Source of the DNA: Agelas oroides | Lineage: Eukaryota; Porifera; Demospongiae; Agelasida; Agelasidae | Direction: 5' to 3' | DNA: 64,000 bases | Assembly (NCBI GenBank): GCA_949130485.1 | Contig: OX422187.1 | Location: 7,452,205 to 7,516,204 of the forward strand | Shown here: positions 46,071 to 57,739 of the stretch, one piece after another | Layout: each line of letters opens with the position of its first letter | Numbering within the stretch: position 1 is the first letter of the stretch | The notes under the pieces: generated by a model | Database searches by the model: none | The model's input: the letters and a program-made list of their open reading frames with translations, nothing else | What the model was told of the DNA's origin: nothing | Made by a program: the position numbers and the translations under genes

Positions 46071-46407
46071 CTTGATTATCCTCAATCCAGCATTTGACAT
46101 TTCAACATTTCTCAATAGTTCGAGTCTGAAAAGAATAATACTGTACAATCAGAATAGGCACCCATAAAAAATAAGCTCTCCTTAATATAGCTAGGCACCC
46201 ATTGTTATTACAACCACCACACACTGCACATGCATTACAAAGTCCAGTTAGCTTCACTTCACTCTACATGCATGGCTATGCTTACTGTTAATGGCTGGAT
46301 ACTGCACCTCATTTTTACCCCCTGTTCCTCAGTGCCTTTGTTGCCAGTAGGACCATGTCTTCATTTAACCCTCTGTCTTTCACCCTTGCTTACCACACCC
46401 TTCAGTG

Positions 46408-46700
46408 TAAAGGCCCATAGTGAAAGGTGAAATCAATTTACACAAACAGCCTTTGTTTGTTTGGAACAAAACTCACTCAGTGGATACTTCCAGGTGAGCT
46501 CTAGATCGACCACTATGGCATTTTATGACATGCAAAATCTTCCACGGGGATTCCCAAGGAAACACTCAAATGCTTCGCGTATAAGGAAGAGGTATATCAG
46601 TTGATCTAGAGCTCACCTGGCAGCATCTACTGAGTGAATTCGTCCCAAACAAACGAGAGCTGTTTGTATAATCGATTTCACCTTTCACTATGGGCCTTTA
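46408..46700. mobile_element. MITE with ~100-bp inverted arms
   Basis: TAAAGGCCCATAGTGAAAGG and its complement at the right end; the pairing continues through TCTAGATC and CCAGGTGAGCTC to near the centre. TA at both ends. Confidence 0.82.
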
Positions 46701-46769
46701 TGGCTGTCGGTATGGTTACGTCATTTACTAATTGCTACTTCTTTTTTTCTTTTTATTTTTTTATTTTGT

Positions 46770-47410
46770 TTATAGTGTTAATGCTGACAGACTAGCTGTA
46801 CAACAAAGGGCCGTCCCAATAGCACTCAGGCTAATATAAAGGGAACCCTTGCAAAACAAAACAGAAAACAATGAGCAATGAACATCACTGATACACAAAT
46901 TACATGCCTAGATGCTGTTTAAGGTGATACTTAAAAATCTGAACAGATGAAGCATGAACTACATTGTAAGGAAGGGAATTCCAAACTTTTACAGAACTGC
47001 AAACAAAAGAAAACAAGAAAGAGTTAGTACTGGCTCTAGTACAAAACAACTGTAGGTCATGAGAAACATGCTGACTGCCAGAGGTTCAATACATAACAGG
47101 TTGTTTGGAATATGAGTGAGATGGTTTAATGACTTATAAAGAAAACAAAGTTTAAAGTACATTTGGCGAGTTTTCAATGATGGAAGGTGGCATATTGATT
47201 GGAGTTGACTGTCTAAAGCAGACCAGTTTTTTTGTGGACAGGCAAAGGTCTGGACAGAATCGAGTGGTCGAATGTCTTTCAATAGGTGTGGGTCCCAGAC
47301 CAGGCTGTTGTAATCAAGAATAGGCAATACCAGTGAACAATTAAGTTTGAGCAGGGCATTTCTACAGCAAAACCTGTAAAATTGGCGATAAATGTGATGC
47401 TGAGGTGAGT
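46770..47410 (-). pseudogene. CR1/L2-like LINE 3' end
   Basis: The minus strand encodes NALLKLNCSLVLPILDYN, LVWDPHLLKDIRPLDSVQ, then LPSLKTRQMYFKLCFLYK. After frame changes it continues with SVKVWNSLPYNVVHASSV and ends KYHLKQHLGM followed by a stop near 46905. This is the typical C-terminal tail downstream of a CR1/L2-type reverse transcriptase. 5'-truncated and frame-broken. Confidence 0.8.
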
Positions 47411-47550
47411 ATCAGGCATACAAAGTTGGTGAAATCAGTTCTGCACCAGTTCTCCACCAGTTTTGGTGTACAGTTTACACATGACCTGAAGTGGAGAGTA
47501 AGTTCAGTTTCATCATTAAATATTCACATAGTGAGTCAATCCTAGCCTCA

Positions 47551-49014
47551 TTAAGGTAGGACAACCTTGAATCGTGAATCAGGCCGATTCCACTCATGAA
47601 TAATTAATGACCAGGTGACCATAATGGCGCGATTGAAATTCATTGGCTTGTTTACACTTTCCCATGGCGGCAATTGGAATCAACAAGGAGGGTGTGTCCT
47701 TTTGATGTGGCCTGCGGCCCTTTGTAGTGGTCTGGCAGCACTTTCATGTGGCTGGACGGAACTTTGAAGAAATCCTCCAACATTTAAAAAAAGGAAAAAA
47801 AAACACACTAAAAAGATTTTCTAGCTCGTTGAATGTGATGGTTGGCTATTTGTGTGTGCAAAGCTTGCCTGAGTGGGCTTGAATGTTTGTGAGTGTGCTG
47901 GAAAGGCAGAGAGCCATTTTGGAAGACAGGTATCATCGTACAGTTGTCTGGCAAAGGGACTGTAGAAAGCTGACTTTTCGGGCTTGTAGGCCCTGCCCAA
48001 TTTTATGCTAGTGGGAATGTGTGTAACTTGGCTCCATTCTAGGGGCAATGACTGGGAGTAGGTTTGTGGGCATACCTCCCTGGCCTGGAGGTGAGCGGGA
48101 AAAAGCATACTTAGTTTTGTAGGGGGGGTGAGTTGAGCTTTCTGAAACTGGGCTTAGTTTCGGTTGGTTTGAGTGGAGGTGTGTCGAATTTTTCTTGAAA
48201 GCCAACATGGCCAAAATTGCTATTTGTGAGGTCAAGTGTGTTTTGGCCTGTAGACTGGAATTGAAGTGGTCCCAGGACAAATCCATACGTAAAGTTTTTA
48301 CTTGTTTTGTGTGTGTGTTGATGATGTCAGACTGGTGGTGGAGCCTTGGAGAGGGTGCAAATTTTTATTTTAGCGGAGGGACTAAAAATTGAGTTTTTTG
48401 GCATTATCAGGTAGAGAAAGCAGTTTGGTACAAACTTTTTGTGAATCTCGTGTACAATTAGACATTACCCATCCATCTGTCCACATGACTTGGAGATTTG
48501 TGATTCAAGGTTAATCCTGAAGCAGGGACACAATCCAGTACAATGGTTATGACTTCACAGCTTTGTTGATGACAAATCTTTGGCCCGTGTAGTCGCCGTG
48601 CATTAGCTCTTAGTCTTAGCACTTGCACCTCAATGATTACTGCTTCCAGCTGTATAATCAAACTTAAGTCCCATCAGGCTCGTCAGGCTTGTGGTGAAAC
48701 ACTAAAATAGTAGGTAGCTACAAGCACTCTTATGGCTTTTCTCCCGGATATTTTTTCTTTCTACTTGGGGTGTAATTAAGTGTTGGAGGATTTCTTCAAA
48801 GTTCCGCCCAGCCACATGAAAGTGCCGCCAGACCACTACAAAGGGCCACACGCCACATCAAAGGGACATGCCTCCCCTTGTTGATTCCGGTTGCCGCCAT
48901 GAGAAAATGTAAACAAGCCAATGAATTTCAATAGTGCCATTATGGTCACCTGACTCATTAATTATTCATGATCAGAATGGGCCCGCTTTGCGATTCAAGG
49001 TTGTCCTACCTTAA
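47551..49014. mobile_element. TTAA-flanked element with ~230-bp inverted arms
   Basis: TTAAGGTAGGACAACCTTGA at the left and its complement ending in CCTTAA at the right; TTAA borders both ends. The arms share TTGATTCCGGTTGCCGCCAT-type sequence, AAAGTGCCGCCAGACCAC and TTGGAGGATTTCTTCAAAG. The ~950-base interior has no recognisable transposase. Parts of it recur, rearranged, at 50411-52020. Confidence 0.82.
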
Positions 49015-49498
49015 TCTGCTTTCTATATGAAACTTATGAATATTGCATGTCTCACCAGCCTTCAATTCAACCCTACCAGGAATCAGAATGAACTGACAGC
49101 ACACTACAAATGATACTCATGATGATCTACATAAACTATAAACTTCCCACTGAGTAAGTCACTGAATAATGTAATGCTGCTCACAACTGCTACAAAGGGC
49201 TATCACAAATGGCTCATCACATATTCATGAGGAGACAGATATACTCTAAGTTTACAATCCTTTAAATGACATTCATTGACCCAAATTGGGTTAGGATGGA
49301 TTAAATGCTTGGGACACATTTATGAATAATCCATGTCACATACTCCATCTTTTCAACCTAACACCAGGGTGCTGAAGACACAACAAAAAGGCCACTAATG
49401 ATGATCAACATGAGTCAACATTACCATTGGACAGCTGATTGAACCCAGTGATGTTCATGGTCACTGGAGAGGGCTACCTAACCAGTGTAGATGCATAG
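49015..49498. other. Intron 6 sequence without recognised element
   Basis: AT-rich; nothing recognised. Confidence 0.5.
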
Positions 49499-50325
49499 CA
49501 TCATGGGGCGAGCCTGAGCAAGGGGTAGTATATCACTATATAAACATTAAATCACAAGTCTGAAACTATTGTTGTGCGATGCTATTGTTTTTGCAAGTTT
49601 GGATGACTCATTTATGGTTGGGCTGTGTCGTTAAAAATGAAGCGCTTTGTTAAACTACTGGGGCAATACACCTCGTGCAGTTAATAAGTGGGGGTGTGTA
49701 CAGTCTGTCTCTCATCTGCTGTAACCTCGTTTCTCTCCTCGGGGTTTTTTAACTGTTGACCTTTCGTGTTGATTGGTGCTCGTCTGCTGTAATCTTTTTT
49801 CTCTCTCTTCAGGGGTTTCAGCTGGCATTCTTTCATGTTCACGGGTACCTTTCGCTGTAAAGGAGCTTGTCTTTCACTAGCAGTTTGAGCAGCGTGCCTA
49901 GCACGACCTCTCTCCCTTTGCTTTCTCGCTCCTTTGTTCCGCTGTCACTGCAGCACGTCGAGCTCTGTCTCTCTTATTTCTGGGCTGTCTCCGATCTTAG
50001 GTGACTTATTGCCTGCACTGGTTTGAGAGCTCTTCTAGAACTGCTCTGGGTATCCATGTTCAACAAAACTTGTAGCTTAAAATGATGAAGGTAAAATAAA
50101 ACTTTGAAGTAGGGCTCTAGACTAGAGTACCGTAGAGTACTTACTTTGACCAAGTGTTCTTTTCGATATTCCATCCACACTTGAACTCGACGTGCGCAAT
50201 GTTTCGGGTTAAAAGTGTCAACTTACATTTTCGGAACGACGTACGACAGATAATATAATTATAATATATATGTGAAAATTTTATTGTTTAACTTGCTAGT
50301 GTGGGGCTCGCTCAGGCTCGCGCCA
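49499..50325 (-). mobile_element. Helitron-like non-autonomous element with inverted ends
   Basis: Ends GGGGCGAGCCTGAGCAAG and GCTCGCTCAGGCTCGCGCC are inverted copies; the right end also forms a small hairpin. On the minus strand, from MDTQSSSRRALK near 50060 and then in another frame, it encodes NKRDRARRAAVTAEQRSEK. The RDRARRAAETAEQR-type repeat is known from long Helitron-encoded proteins of invertebrates and fungi. Assignment is inference, since classic Helitrons lack inverted ends although Helitron2-type elements have short ones. Confidence 0.5.
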
Positions 50326-50410
50326 ATTAATATTCATGAGCACGGCAATACCTGGACTTTAACCTATGTGTGCTGAGCTTTAATTAGATTCATGGGCTAA
50401 AATTGGTACT

Positions 50411-52020
50411 AAGGTAGGACAACATTGAATCACAAATCTCTGAGTCATGTGGACGGATGAATGGGTAAAGTCAAAGTGTATACAAGATTTACAAAAAGTT
50501 TGCACCACTCTGCTTTCTCTACCTGATAATGCCAAAAAAGCTCTACTTTTAGTACCTCACCTAAAATAAAAATTTGCACCCTCTCCAAGACTCCACCCCC
50601 AGTCTGACCACATCTTCTATACACACACAAAACAAGTGAAAATGTTACGTATGGATTTGTCCTGGGACCACTTCAATTGCAGTCTACAGGCCAAAACATA
50701 GCCTCGTTCCCAGGCTCTCCCCGCTAAGGAGGGGGAGAGCCTGGTACATTTTATCACGTGTGTGATGTCAAGGGTAGACGCAAGGTAGACACGACTTAAT
50801 TGCAGGTGGGCACGTATGGAATCCCGCCCATGTTGTTCGAAGCTTGTGATCAAGGCAAGTACACGCGCAGCTGCGGTGGCACAAAAACCGCTGGCTACAG
50901 CAGCTGTAAATTGCAAGGTAGACGGGTGTATTAGATTCTCAGGTGGCAGACATGGTAACTGACAGGCTGAATGGCAAGAAAATGTCGTGATTTGTTGTGT
51001 GTTGTAAGCTAGCGTTATTGTTGTTCGAGTGGTCGCCACTGACTCAAGAAACAACTATATATACGCTGACTGCAAAGACGAAGGTAACACACTAAAGCCA
51101 TAAAGAAGAGTGTAGTAGTCTTGAAAATGCTTGTGCGTGAATGTGCGTGGGTGCCCAGCCTAGTCCACCCCCGCGTAATTAAGTCGTGTCTACCCTTGAC
51201 ATCACGCACGTGGTAAAATGTACCAGACTCTCCCTCTCCTTAGCGGGGAGAGCCTGGGAACGAGGCTAGCCAAAACACACATTTGACCTCAAAAACAGCA
51301 ATTCTGGCTACCTTGGCTTTCAAGAAAAATTCGACACACCTCCACTCAAACCAACCAAACTGAGCCCAGTTTCAGAAAGTTCAACCCATCCCCTACAAAA
51401 CTAGGTATGCTTTTTCCCATTCACATCCAGGCCAGGGAGTTACGTCCACAAATCTACTTCCTGTCATTGTCCCGCTAGCATAAAAAACAGGCGGGGCCCA
51501 CAAGCCCGAAAAGTCAGCTTTCTACAGTACCTTTGCCAGACAACAGTAACTGTTACTGTGTGATGACACCCATCTTCCAGGATATGTAGTTTGTTGTCAG
51601 TGTACCTACCGTAGGCTGTATGCAAGGTTCCAGAGCTTCAAGTCGGGATGACGCGTGCGTGTGGTCACTTGAAGTGTCAACACTTTTGGTCATAACTCAG
51701 GCCAGCAGTTGTTTTCGTATATTCTCAAAGTTAATGAAATAAAATTACCTTCATGCTAAGATAGTGTGGCCATTGAAAAATCCTGTGTCACTGCTGGTCA
51801 AATTTGTTGATAGCAAATGTTTGGCCCCGTGTAGTCACCGTGGGTTGGCTCTCAGCCTTAGTGCTTGCAATGTAGGTACTTCAATGATTACTGCTTCCAG
51901 CTGTACTATCAAGCTTGAATAAGTCCCGTTAGGCTTGTAGAGAAACGCTAAAATAGTAGGTAGGCACGAGCACTCTTGTGGCTTTTTTATCCCGGATCTT
52001 TCTTTCTTTTCTTTCTACTT
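50411..52020. mobile_element. Rearranged copy of the TTAAGGTAGGACAACC element
   Basis: TAAGGTAGGACAACATTGAA opens the block. 50430-50698 and 51269-51560 are the inverse of 47930-48500, while 51800-52020 is parallel to 48560-48775. The copy is broken by the 570-bp element at 50699-51268. Confidence 0.7.
50699..51268. mobile_element. 570-bp foldback element, 9-bp target duplication
   Basis: TAGCCTCGTTCCCAGGCTCT at the left and its complement at the right; arms of about 120 bases continue through ACATTTTATCACGTG and GATGTCAAGGGTAGAC. Flanked by GCCAAAACA on both sides (50690-50698, 51269-51277), and the uninterrupted site is visible in the related element near 48245. Non-coding. Confidence 0.92.
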
Positions 52021-52976
52021 AGGGTGTAACCAGCGGAATGGGTTACACAGGAGGTCATGGACCTATCTAGTGTGCTTCCATAAAACAAAAAGGCTTATGT
52101 GTACAAAATAACGGAGAGATTAGCTAGGAGAACACATGATTGACACAAACAAATTCACAATATAAAGACTATGGTGACACAAAATGATTTTGTTTCCCAA
52201 GAACTATAGGTAAGACAAGAGGAAGACATTTCGGGCTCAAAACAGCCTCAGAAGCAATCTCCAAGCATCTTATTTTTTGGGGCAGCATGCCCTCAGGCCA
52301 GGGGATTTGTGTGACCTCATTAAAGCCGCAACAAATTCATGTTGGCAGAAGAGGGTGAAGAAGGTGTCATTGTTGGACGGCTGGAGGAGTACTTTCTACT
52401 GGTATCTTGGTCATCATAGATCTTGTGGTAGTCAGCTTGGTACAACCTCTTTTCCAGCACTTGTGAAGGATTTGGGAAAAAGGACAGTGGATTTGGTTGG
52501 CACAGGGGAGTGAAGTCTGGCTCACAGTCTACAACAGGTCCTACTATGAAAATGTATTTTAGCTAAAATTTGGTCTAATTAATGCTGAAATATGTCAATC
52601 CAGCAGAAATTTGGATGCTATAATGCATCATCAACAATTGAATTAGTGAAAAGTTAGATTAGATCATCCAAACATAGATAACTAGAGTTGTGCAAAATGT
52701 GATGGTGGTAAATTGTATCGTCCGAAATTGGAGGACTAGAATCATCTAAAATTGGATGATTATTGCCTTTTCCCCTTCTATATACTTTAGAAGTAAAAGC
52801 TTTTAAAATGGGATGATTTTTGTACATGTTGCAAAGTTGAATGATTGTAATATAGATGGTCTATAATCATTTGGATACCTCTTTATTGAAGAATCATGAA
52901 ATGGAAAGTATATACCCAGAATTGCTGAGAGATATTGATTATTCTAAAAATTATTTGCTGTAACTACTTTTTTCAG
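52021..52976. other. Intron 6, last part
   Basis: No gene accepted; an open frame at 52277-52513 lacks any domain. GATGATT-type words recur at 52660-52870. Confidence 0.45.
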
Positions 52977-53266
52977 AAACCTACAGCCATTACGATGCCA
53001 TATGTTTACCTCAGAAGAGCTTATGGGAAAAGCTGAAAGATATTGGCCTTGATTTTGTTGGAAGGGGTTGTAATGACATTGGAACAACCAGTGCAACAGC
53101 TCTCTCAACTTACCTGAACAGCCAATTACTGGACTCGTCGATGGGCCCTGCAGCTATTAAGGACTCATCATCCATCTTTGAGCCCATCAAGCAACTTCAC
53201 AGCCAAAAAGTTTACTCTACCTATTATAATCAAATGTATTCAGCTGAAGTAACAGGTATTGTTGAG
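52977..53266 (+). CDS. RNF213: Exon 7: end of the CBM20-like region and start of the stalk
   Basis: Between ACTTTTTTCAG and GAG|GTAAGA. Encodes ETYSHYDAICLPQKSLW, matching the vertebrate G.WHQYYDIV segment, then helical sequence (YLNSQLLDSS, FEPIKQLHSQKVYSTYYN). Joins exon 6 through a split Glu codon and exon 8 in phase 0. Confidence 0.78.
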
Positions 53267-53856
53267 GTAAGATATAAATGCAGTGTGGAAGGGTGGAAAA
53301 TATATACAGTGTACCATAAAATTCAAAATTGATTATGCTGGGTTTTTAAGGTGCTGAGTGATCTATAGGTTTCATTTTTTGATGATGTGAATGATTTGCT
53401 CTGTAAATGAATGGTTTTTCACAGCAACAGAATTGGGAGTAACACTGACTATTAAGGTAGTTTTGTGTGAATATAATATTGTCTTTTACTTTTCGAATTG
53501 TCTGGCCAAAATTTTGCTTTGAGGCTAAAAAGTGCTCAATATATTTAATTAAGGCATTGAATTCAGCTATTTTCACTCTCACTGACAGCACTTCCAACGC
53601 TGTCTTGAGTGCCTATTGATACATACATTGATTAACGCCAAGGCGTTGCATTTTTACCAAGCACTGAAGAGCACAAGATCCGTGTGTCATATTAAAAGGA
53701 AAAATAAGTGCAGATCCAACTGCTGAGACCACTACAGTGTGGCATTGTTTTGTTACATATAGTGGGAAACAGAGGTAAATATTTGCCAATTACACGTCAT
53801 TAAATTCATGTGGCTGAAAATGAACTGGTTAAAAATATTGTGTTTACATATTATTA

Positions 53857-53927
<71 letters not shown>

Positions 53928-54589
53928 ATTAATGTTATTATTATTGTTGTTATATATATTTTTGTTTTCAGAGTGAAGCATTATTTTATGTGGCAAGTAA
54001 ACTATAGATATGAGATAAAGACCAGCGTATAGCTTAGTATGGTAAAGTGGTGTGAAGCAGTACTTTTATCCACTCCACAAAGTGTTCTACTAACTGTACC
54101 TCTTGATTTTATAATGTTTCAGTGTGTTTATAATTGCCTCGAAACTAAATTAGTTAATCTTTACAATGGATTGTGTTAAGGAACAGCTTCTTCAGTCATA
54201 ATAGGAATGCCCTCTAACTGAACTGAGCTAGCTCTTTGTACTAAGCTTGATATTTTTCAATTGAATTGTGCAGGGCACTTATCAGAGGCATGTGTGCACA
54301 TTTAGATCATTACATTTACTTTTACTTCTACCTACTGTCATCTATGGCCTGATATTTACAATTTACCTACAATACCTTCCTCCATTAGGAAAGGCATAAT
54401 ATCAGTGGCTTGAGTGAAAGAGTCAGCTGAACCACCCTCAATTTTAGCTTAAATTGCACTGAGTGATCAATCTAGGCAGCTTTAAACCACAGGAGAAGTT
54501 ATCTGTAGCAGAACCAAATAAATCTGTCGATGCACTTAATGTTTTGCGTTTGTATTAAGTGAAGTGATTTTTATCTTGAAATGTGCTAG
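53267..54589. other. Intron 7
   Basis: Holds the TTA microsatellite; nothing else recognised. Confidence 0.55.
53848..53945 (+). repeat. (TTA)n microsatellite
   Basis: About thirty TTA/ATT units, ending in an imperfect TTAATATTAATG stretch. Confidence 0.95.
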
Positions 54590-54846
54590 GTGGTCATGAA
54601 ATGGATCAAAGATACTGCAACTACAATTCTTAATGTTCGTGCTGACCAAGGTTTGAAACCCTTTGCAACTGGATGGATTATGCTTGAATTGTTTCACAAA
54701 CTTATGGTGCATTTTGGTCCAAAGTTTCTAGCTCATCATGAACGTTGCTGCTATCTACTTGTGAAACTTATGAAACCTTCACCTGATATGGACAATGAAA
54801 CTTGCAAAGAGTTTCAGTTTATTCAAACTGGAATATCAGCTAACAG
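54590..54846 (+). CDS. RNF213: Exon 8: RNF213-like stalk
   Basis: Between GAAATGTGCTAG and AACAG|GTAACC. Encodes 85 residues of helical character: VVMKWIKDTATTILNVRA, WIMLELFHKLMVHFGPKF and ERCCYLLVKLMKPS. Starts in phase 0 and ends in phase 2. The place in the order corresponds to the N-terminal helical stalk of RNF213; identity alone would not prove the family. Confidence 0.7.
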
Positions 54847-55030
54847 GTAACCCCTTGTTATTTGGCTAATCCATATTGTAACCTTGGACATGTTAAATAG
54901 TTGATAACCATGAAAGTTAAATGCCTTTTAACATTTTACTTACTGATCTATAGTGTATTGTATGATGTGTACCTCTTCACCACTAGTCAAGGGTGTAGGC
55001 AATGGGGGGACTAGTGGTGCTGAAACAACC

Positions 55031-55297
55031 TCAGAGTTTCCAAAAAATATGCATTTTACCTCTATTGCACTGAATAGACTCATTTCCAACCCTTAATAAT
55101 GACATTGAGTCAGTTTTCGTCTTGTAGACATGAAGTGTCATACAGCATTTGAGATGAGCTTGGTCTGAGGTTGTACGCAACCATGTTTTCATCCTGCAAA
55201 GGCCACTAATGCTCCTTTCACTGAGAGCATTGCTTGCAGGCGTGACAAGAATCAGTTTAGCTACTTTAACAACTTCAGAGTAGTATTCTTTCTTCAA
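55031..55297 (-). pseudogene. hAT transposase C-terminal dimerisation fragment
   Basis: The minus strand encodes KLILVTPASNALSERSIS, GLCRMKTWLRTTSDQAHLK and LHVYKTKTDS, the signature of the hAT family dimerisation domain (P.SNA.SERSFS..R.KT.LRS). Closest to the ZMYM/THAP-type hAT lineage. Only about 85 residues remain; a different lineage from the relic at 11998-13138. Confidence 0.8.
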
Positions 55298-55895
55298 ATC
55301 TATAAGGCATGAAACAGTAGACTACAAATCATAGTGATTTGTCAGTGTCACTGCATGGGGAGTAGTGCAACACTTAAACAGGCTTGCACCAGCTTCACAG
55401 GTCCTATACTGTGGCTTTGTCAGACCTTTCACGCACATAAACAATTAGCTGAGCTTGTAAACGATCTTGATGGAAATTAGTGCCATAAAATTTAACTACT
55501 GTAATTACTGAGTATGATCCAATTTAATGTAAGGAATTCCAATTTATCATGAATCTAATGCTACGTAAGCTGGAGTCTTAATTTATTACGCTAATCTAAT
55601 TTAGTGTAAGATAATGACTGAAGCCAACCTCCAACCTTCGTGGCCTTCTTTCACAAACAGGTGTACTGTCTTCATAGTTCTGCGAAGTCTGTGCACACTT
55701 CCAGGGAAAAACCCCCCAGCTATACACTTATCTAGCTACGCTTGGTTCAACTTTCATTGGTGGCAGAGTTCGACAAGGAATGTACACAATTCGAGCTGTA
55801 CACTTACCTAGGTAGCGAAGGACACTTACAATTGGTACTGCCTTCATCGGTTACAGAGTTCGTGGAAGCCTGTACACAATTCTACGAAAACCATC

Positions 55896-56476
55896 TACCG
55901 TCATTATTCAAATAGAACGGTAGGAAATTAAATAATTTCAAATCTGGCTTCCGCTAGATTAGATTAAAAAAAAATTCCGGGAACCTAATTTCTTCCGCTG
56001 GATTAGATCTACCGGTGTAATGGAAGCACATTTTCCAAGAAAAGCACTAGCCACGTACGGAGGCTTCTTCGCCCCCAAGTAGTGTTGCTTGCAGTACTAA
56101 ATTACCGTAGGCTTTCCCAGAAGTGTATAGGCTCCGGGAAATTCGATCGTCTGAGCATCACGCTGTCTGCCAGCGAACGGTACTTGTTTGATAAGAACAA
56201 GGTCTGGGTGCTGACTATAACGCCTCTGCAGTGACTTCAGAAGTGTTGTTTTGATATGAACGCTTCCTGGTGCACTAAACAGACTCATTCTGCCCGTGAC
56301 TTCGCTGTTTTGAAGAACGCCTCGTGGTGTTTACTACTACGGCTCTTCCGCTAAATTGGATTCACTCGAAAATAATTAGTGCAGCTATCTTCCGCATAAT
56401 TGGATTAACAGAAATTGCAAAAATTGAATTTCTTCCGCTAGATTGGATCTACCGTTCTATTAGAATAATGACGGTA
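55896..56476. mobile_element. TA-flanked MITE, TACCGTCATTATTC ends
   Basis: TACCGTCATTATTCAAATAG and AACGGTAG pair with CTACCGTT and CTATTAGAATAATGACGGTA. A CTTCCGCTAGATTAGAT motif is repeated about five times, with two copies near each end. Non-coding. Confidence 0.8.
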
Positions 56477-57460
56477 TACACTGTCTTGCGAAAGCCAGCC
56501 TTCGCGTTTCCACGTACACGCAATTCTAGGAAAATCAGTACACTTAGCTTGCGAAAGCACTGAGGCTTTCGCGTTTTCAAGGTAAGGTCTAATTTTACGT
56601 AAGAAACTCAATTTCAGGAATTTATGATGAATCCAATCTAACGTAAGGTCACAACCTAATTATATTTTAAGCTTACGTAGAATTCTAATAATTATGGTAC
56701 ACTAATATTACTTCCGTGCTCAGATTTTATTCTGTTAGAATACGATCACTTAACCTTTCAGCAACATTCTTCAGTGCCTAAGGCAGCTACGATGACGAAT
56801 ATCAGGCGTGCAGCAGCATGGACTTACAGCTCCCCAACAGTGCGGAAATCTTGCTGAGACTTGCTTCAGAAAAGGGACAGGAAGCGGCATCCAAAAATAC
56901 AGCCAATTATCGAATGTTTCAGACAGTTATGCTAATCGCCTCTAGCGCAAGCAATTGACGCTCAAGCTCCATTTTTCAGTCGTTGGATATAGTATAACCG
57001 AGTATCTACATAGCTTAGTCTCCATGTACATTATCGCTGACGTCCGAGTAATGATAGTTTACTAAGAACTTCTTTTAGTGTAATCACACCCAAAACAGTA
57101 GTCCTTTACATGTGTAGCTACCTAGCCTTGACTATGATCCGAGCCTGAGTCCTAAGCTAGGTACTGTAAGCTCATTTACAGAACAGTTGTAGCAACTCCA
57201 GGATGAAGGGTGGATACTTATATAACATATTTGTGGTTAAGACTTTATGGTTTTTGCTTAAGCATTACATATATTGTCATACCTACTTACAGAGTCTACC
57301 ACCTCTGAAAAAAGCAAGCATTGCTATTGTGTTGAGGTGCTTGTACATAGATTTGGAGAAGTGTGCTTGGCATACATATCAGCTTCACATTTAATGCTAA
57401 CATGGTCATTGTTTTGTCCATAAGATAACCCTGTAATGGTTGCTGTTGTTTTTACTACAG
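56477..57460. other. Intron 8, last part
   Basis: A CATGAATC..A.CTACGTAAG-type block near 56620-56650 resembles 55550-55570 in the same orientation. No gene. Confidence 0.45.
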
Positions 57461-57670
57461 ATTTGTGACTGTTGCAGACACATTATCTACTGTGTGTTCA
57501 GTGTTAATTGAAAGCCCTACTCTTTATTATGAGTGGTTGCTAGCAGTACCACTTCTTCACCTTTTGAAAGGTTATATGAAACCTTTCATGCCTGTAAGGA
57601 ATCGCCACAAAATCAGCAATGAAGTCATTACTGCTGGATTGGATCTGACAAAGTTTCATCCAAAGCCTGG
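57461..57670 (+). CDS. RNF213: Exon 9: RNF213-like stalk
   Basis: Acceptor TTTTTACTACAG; encodes FVTVADTLSTVCSVLIES, then YYEWLLAVPLLHLLKGYM and LTKFHPKPG. Vertebrate RNF213 has Y.WLGALPVLHC in the corresponding place. The 3' border is chosen at CCTGG|GTTAGA because that leaves phase 2, which fits exon 10; the stronger-looking CCT|GTAAGG at 57592 would leave the wrong phase. Read through, the frame stops about seven codons later. Confidence 0.7.
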
Positions 57671-57739
57671 GTTAGACAATGGATGTTCCTAGTAGCATGA
57701 TACATTGAGTATCTCTAATTGCTGGACTGGATTATGGAA

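Noticed and set aside
47821-51054. Frames inside the TTAA element and its rearranged copy (48008-48286, 50617-51054 minus)
   Set aside because: The 50617 frame runs across the border of an inserted element, so it cannot be an old gene; the other has no recognisable domain.
57461-57692. Reading exon 9 to its stop as the end of the protein
   Set aside because: Exon 10 continues the same family similarity in a compatible phase, and RNF213 proteins are several thousand residues long.
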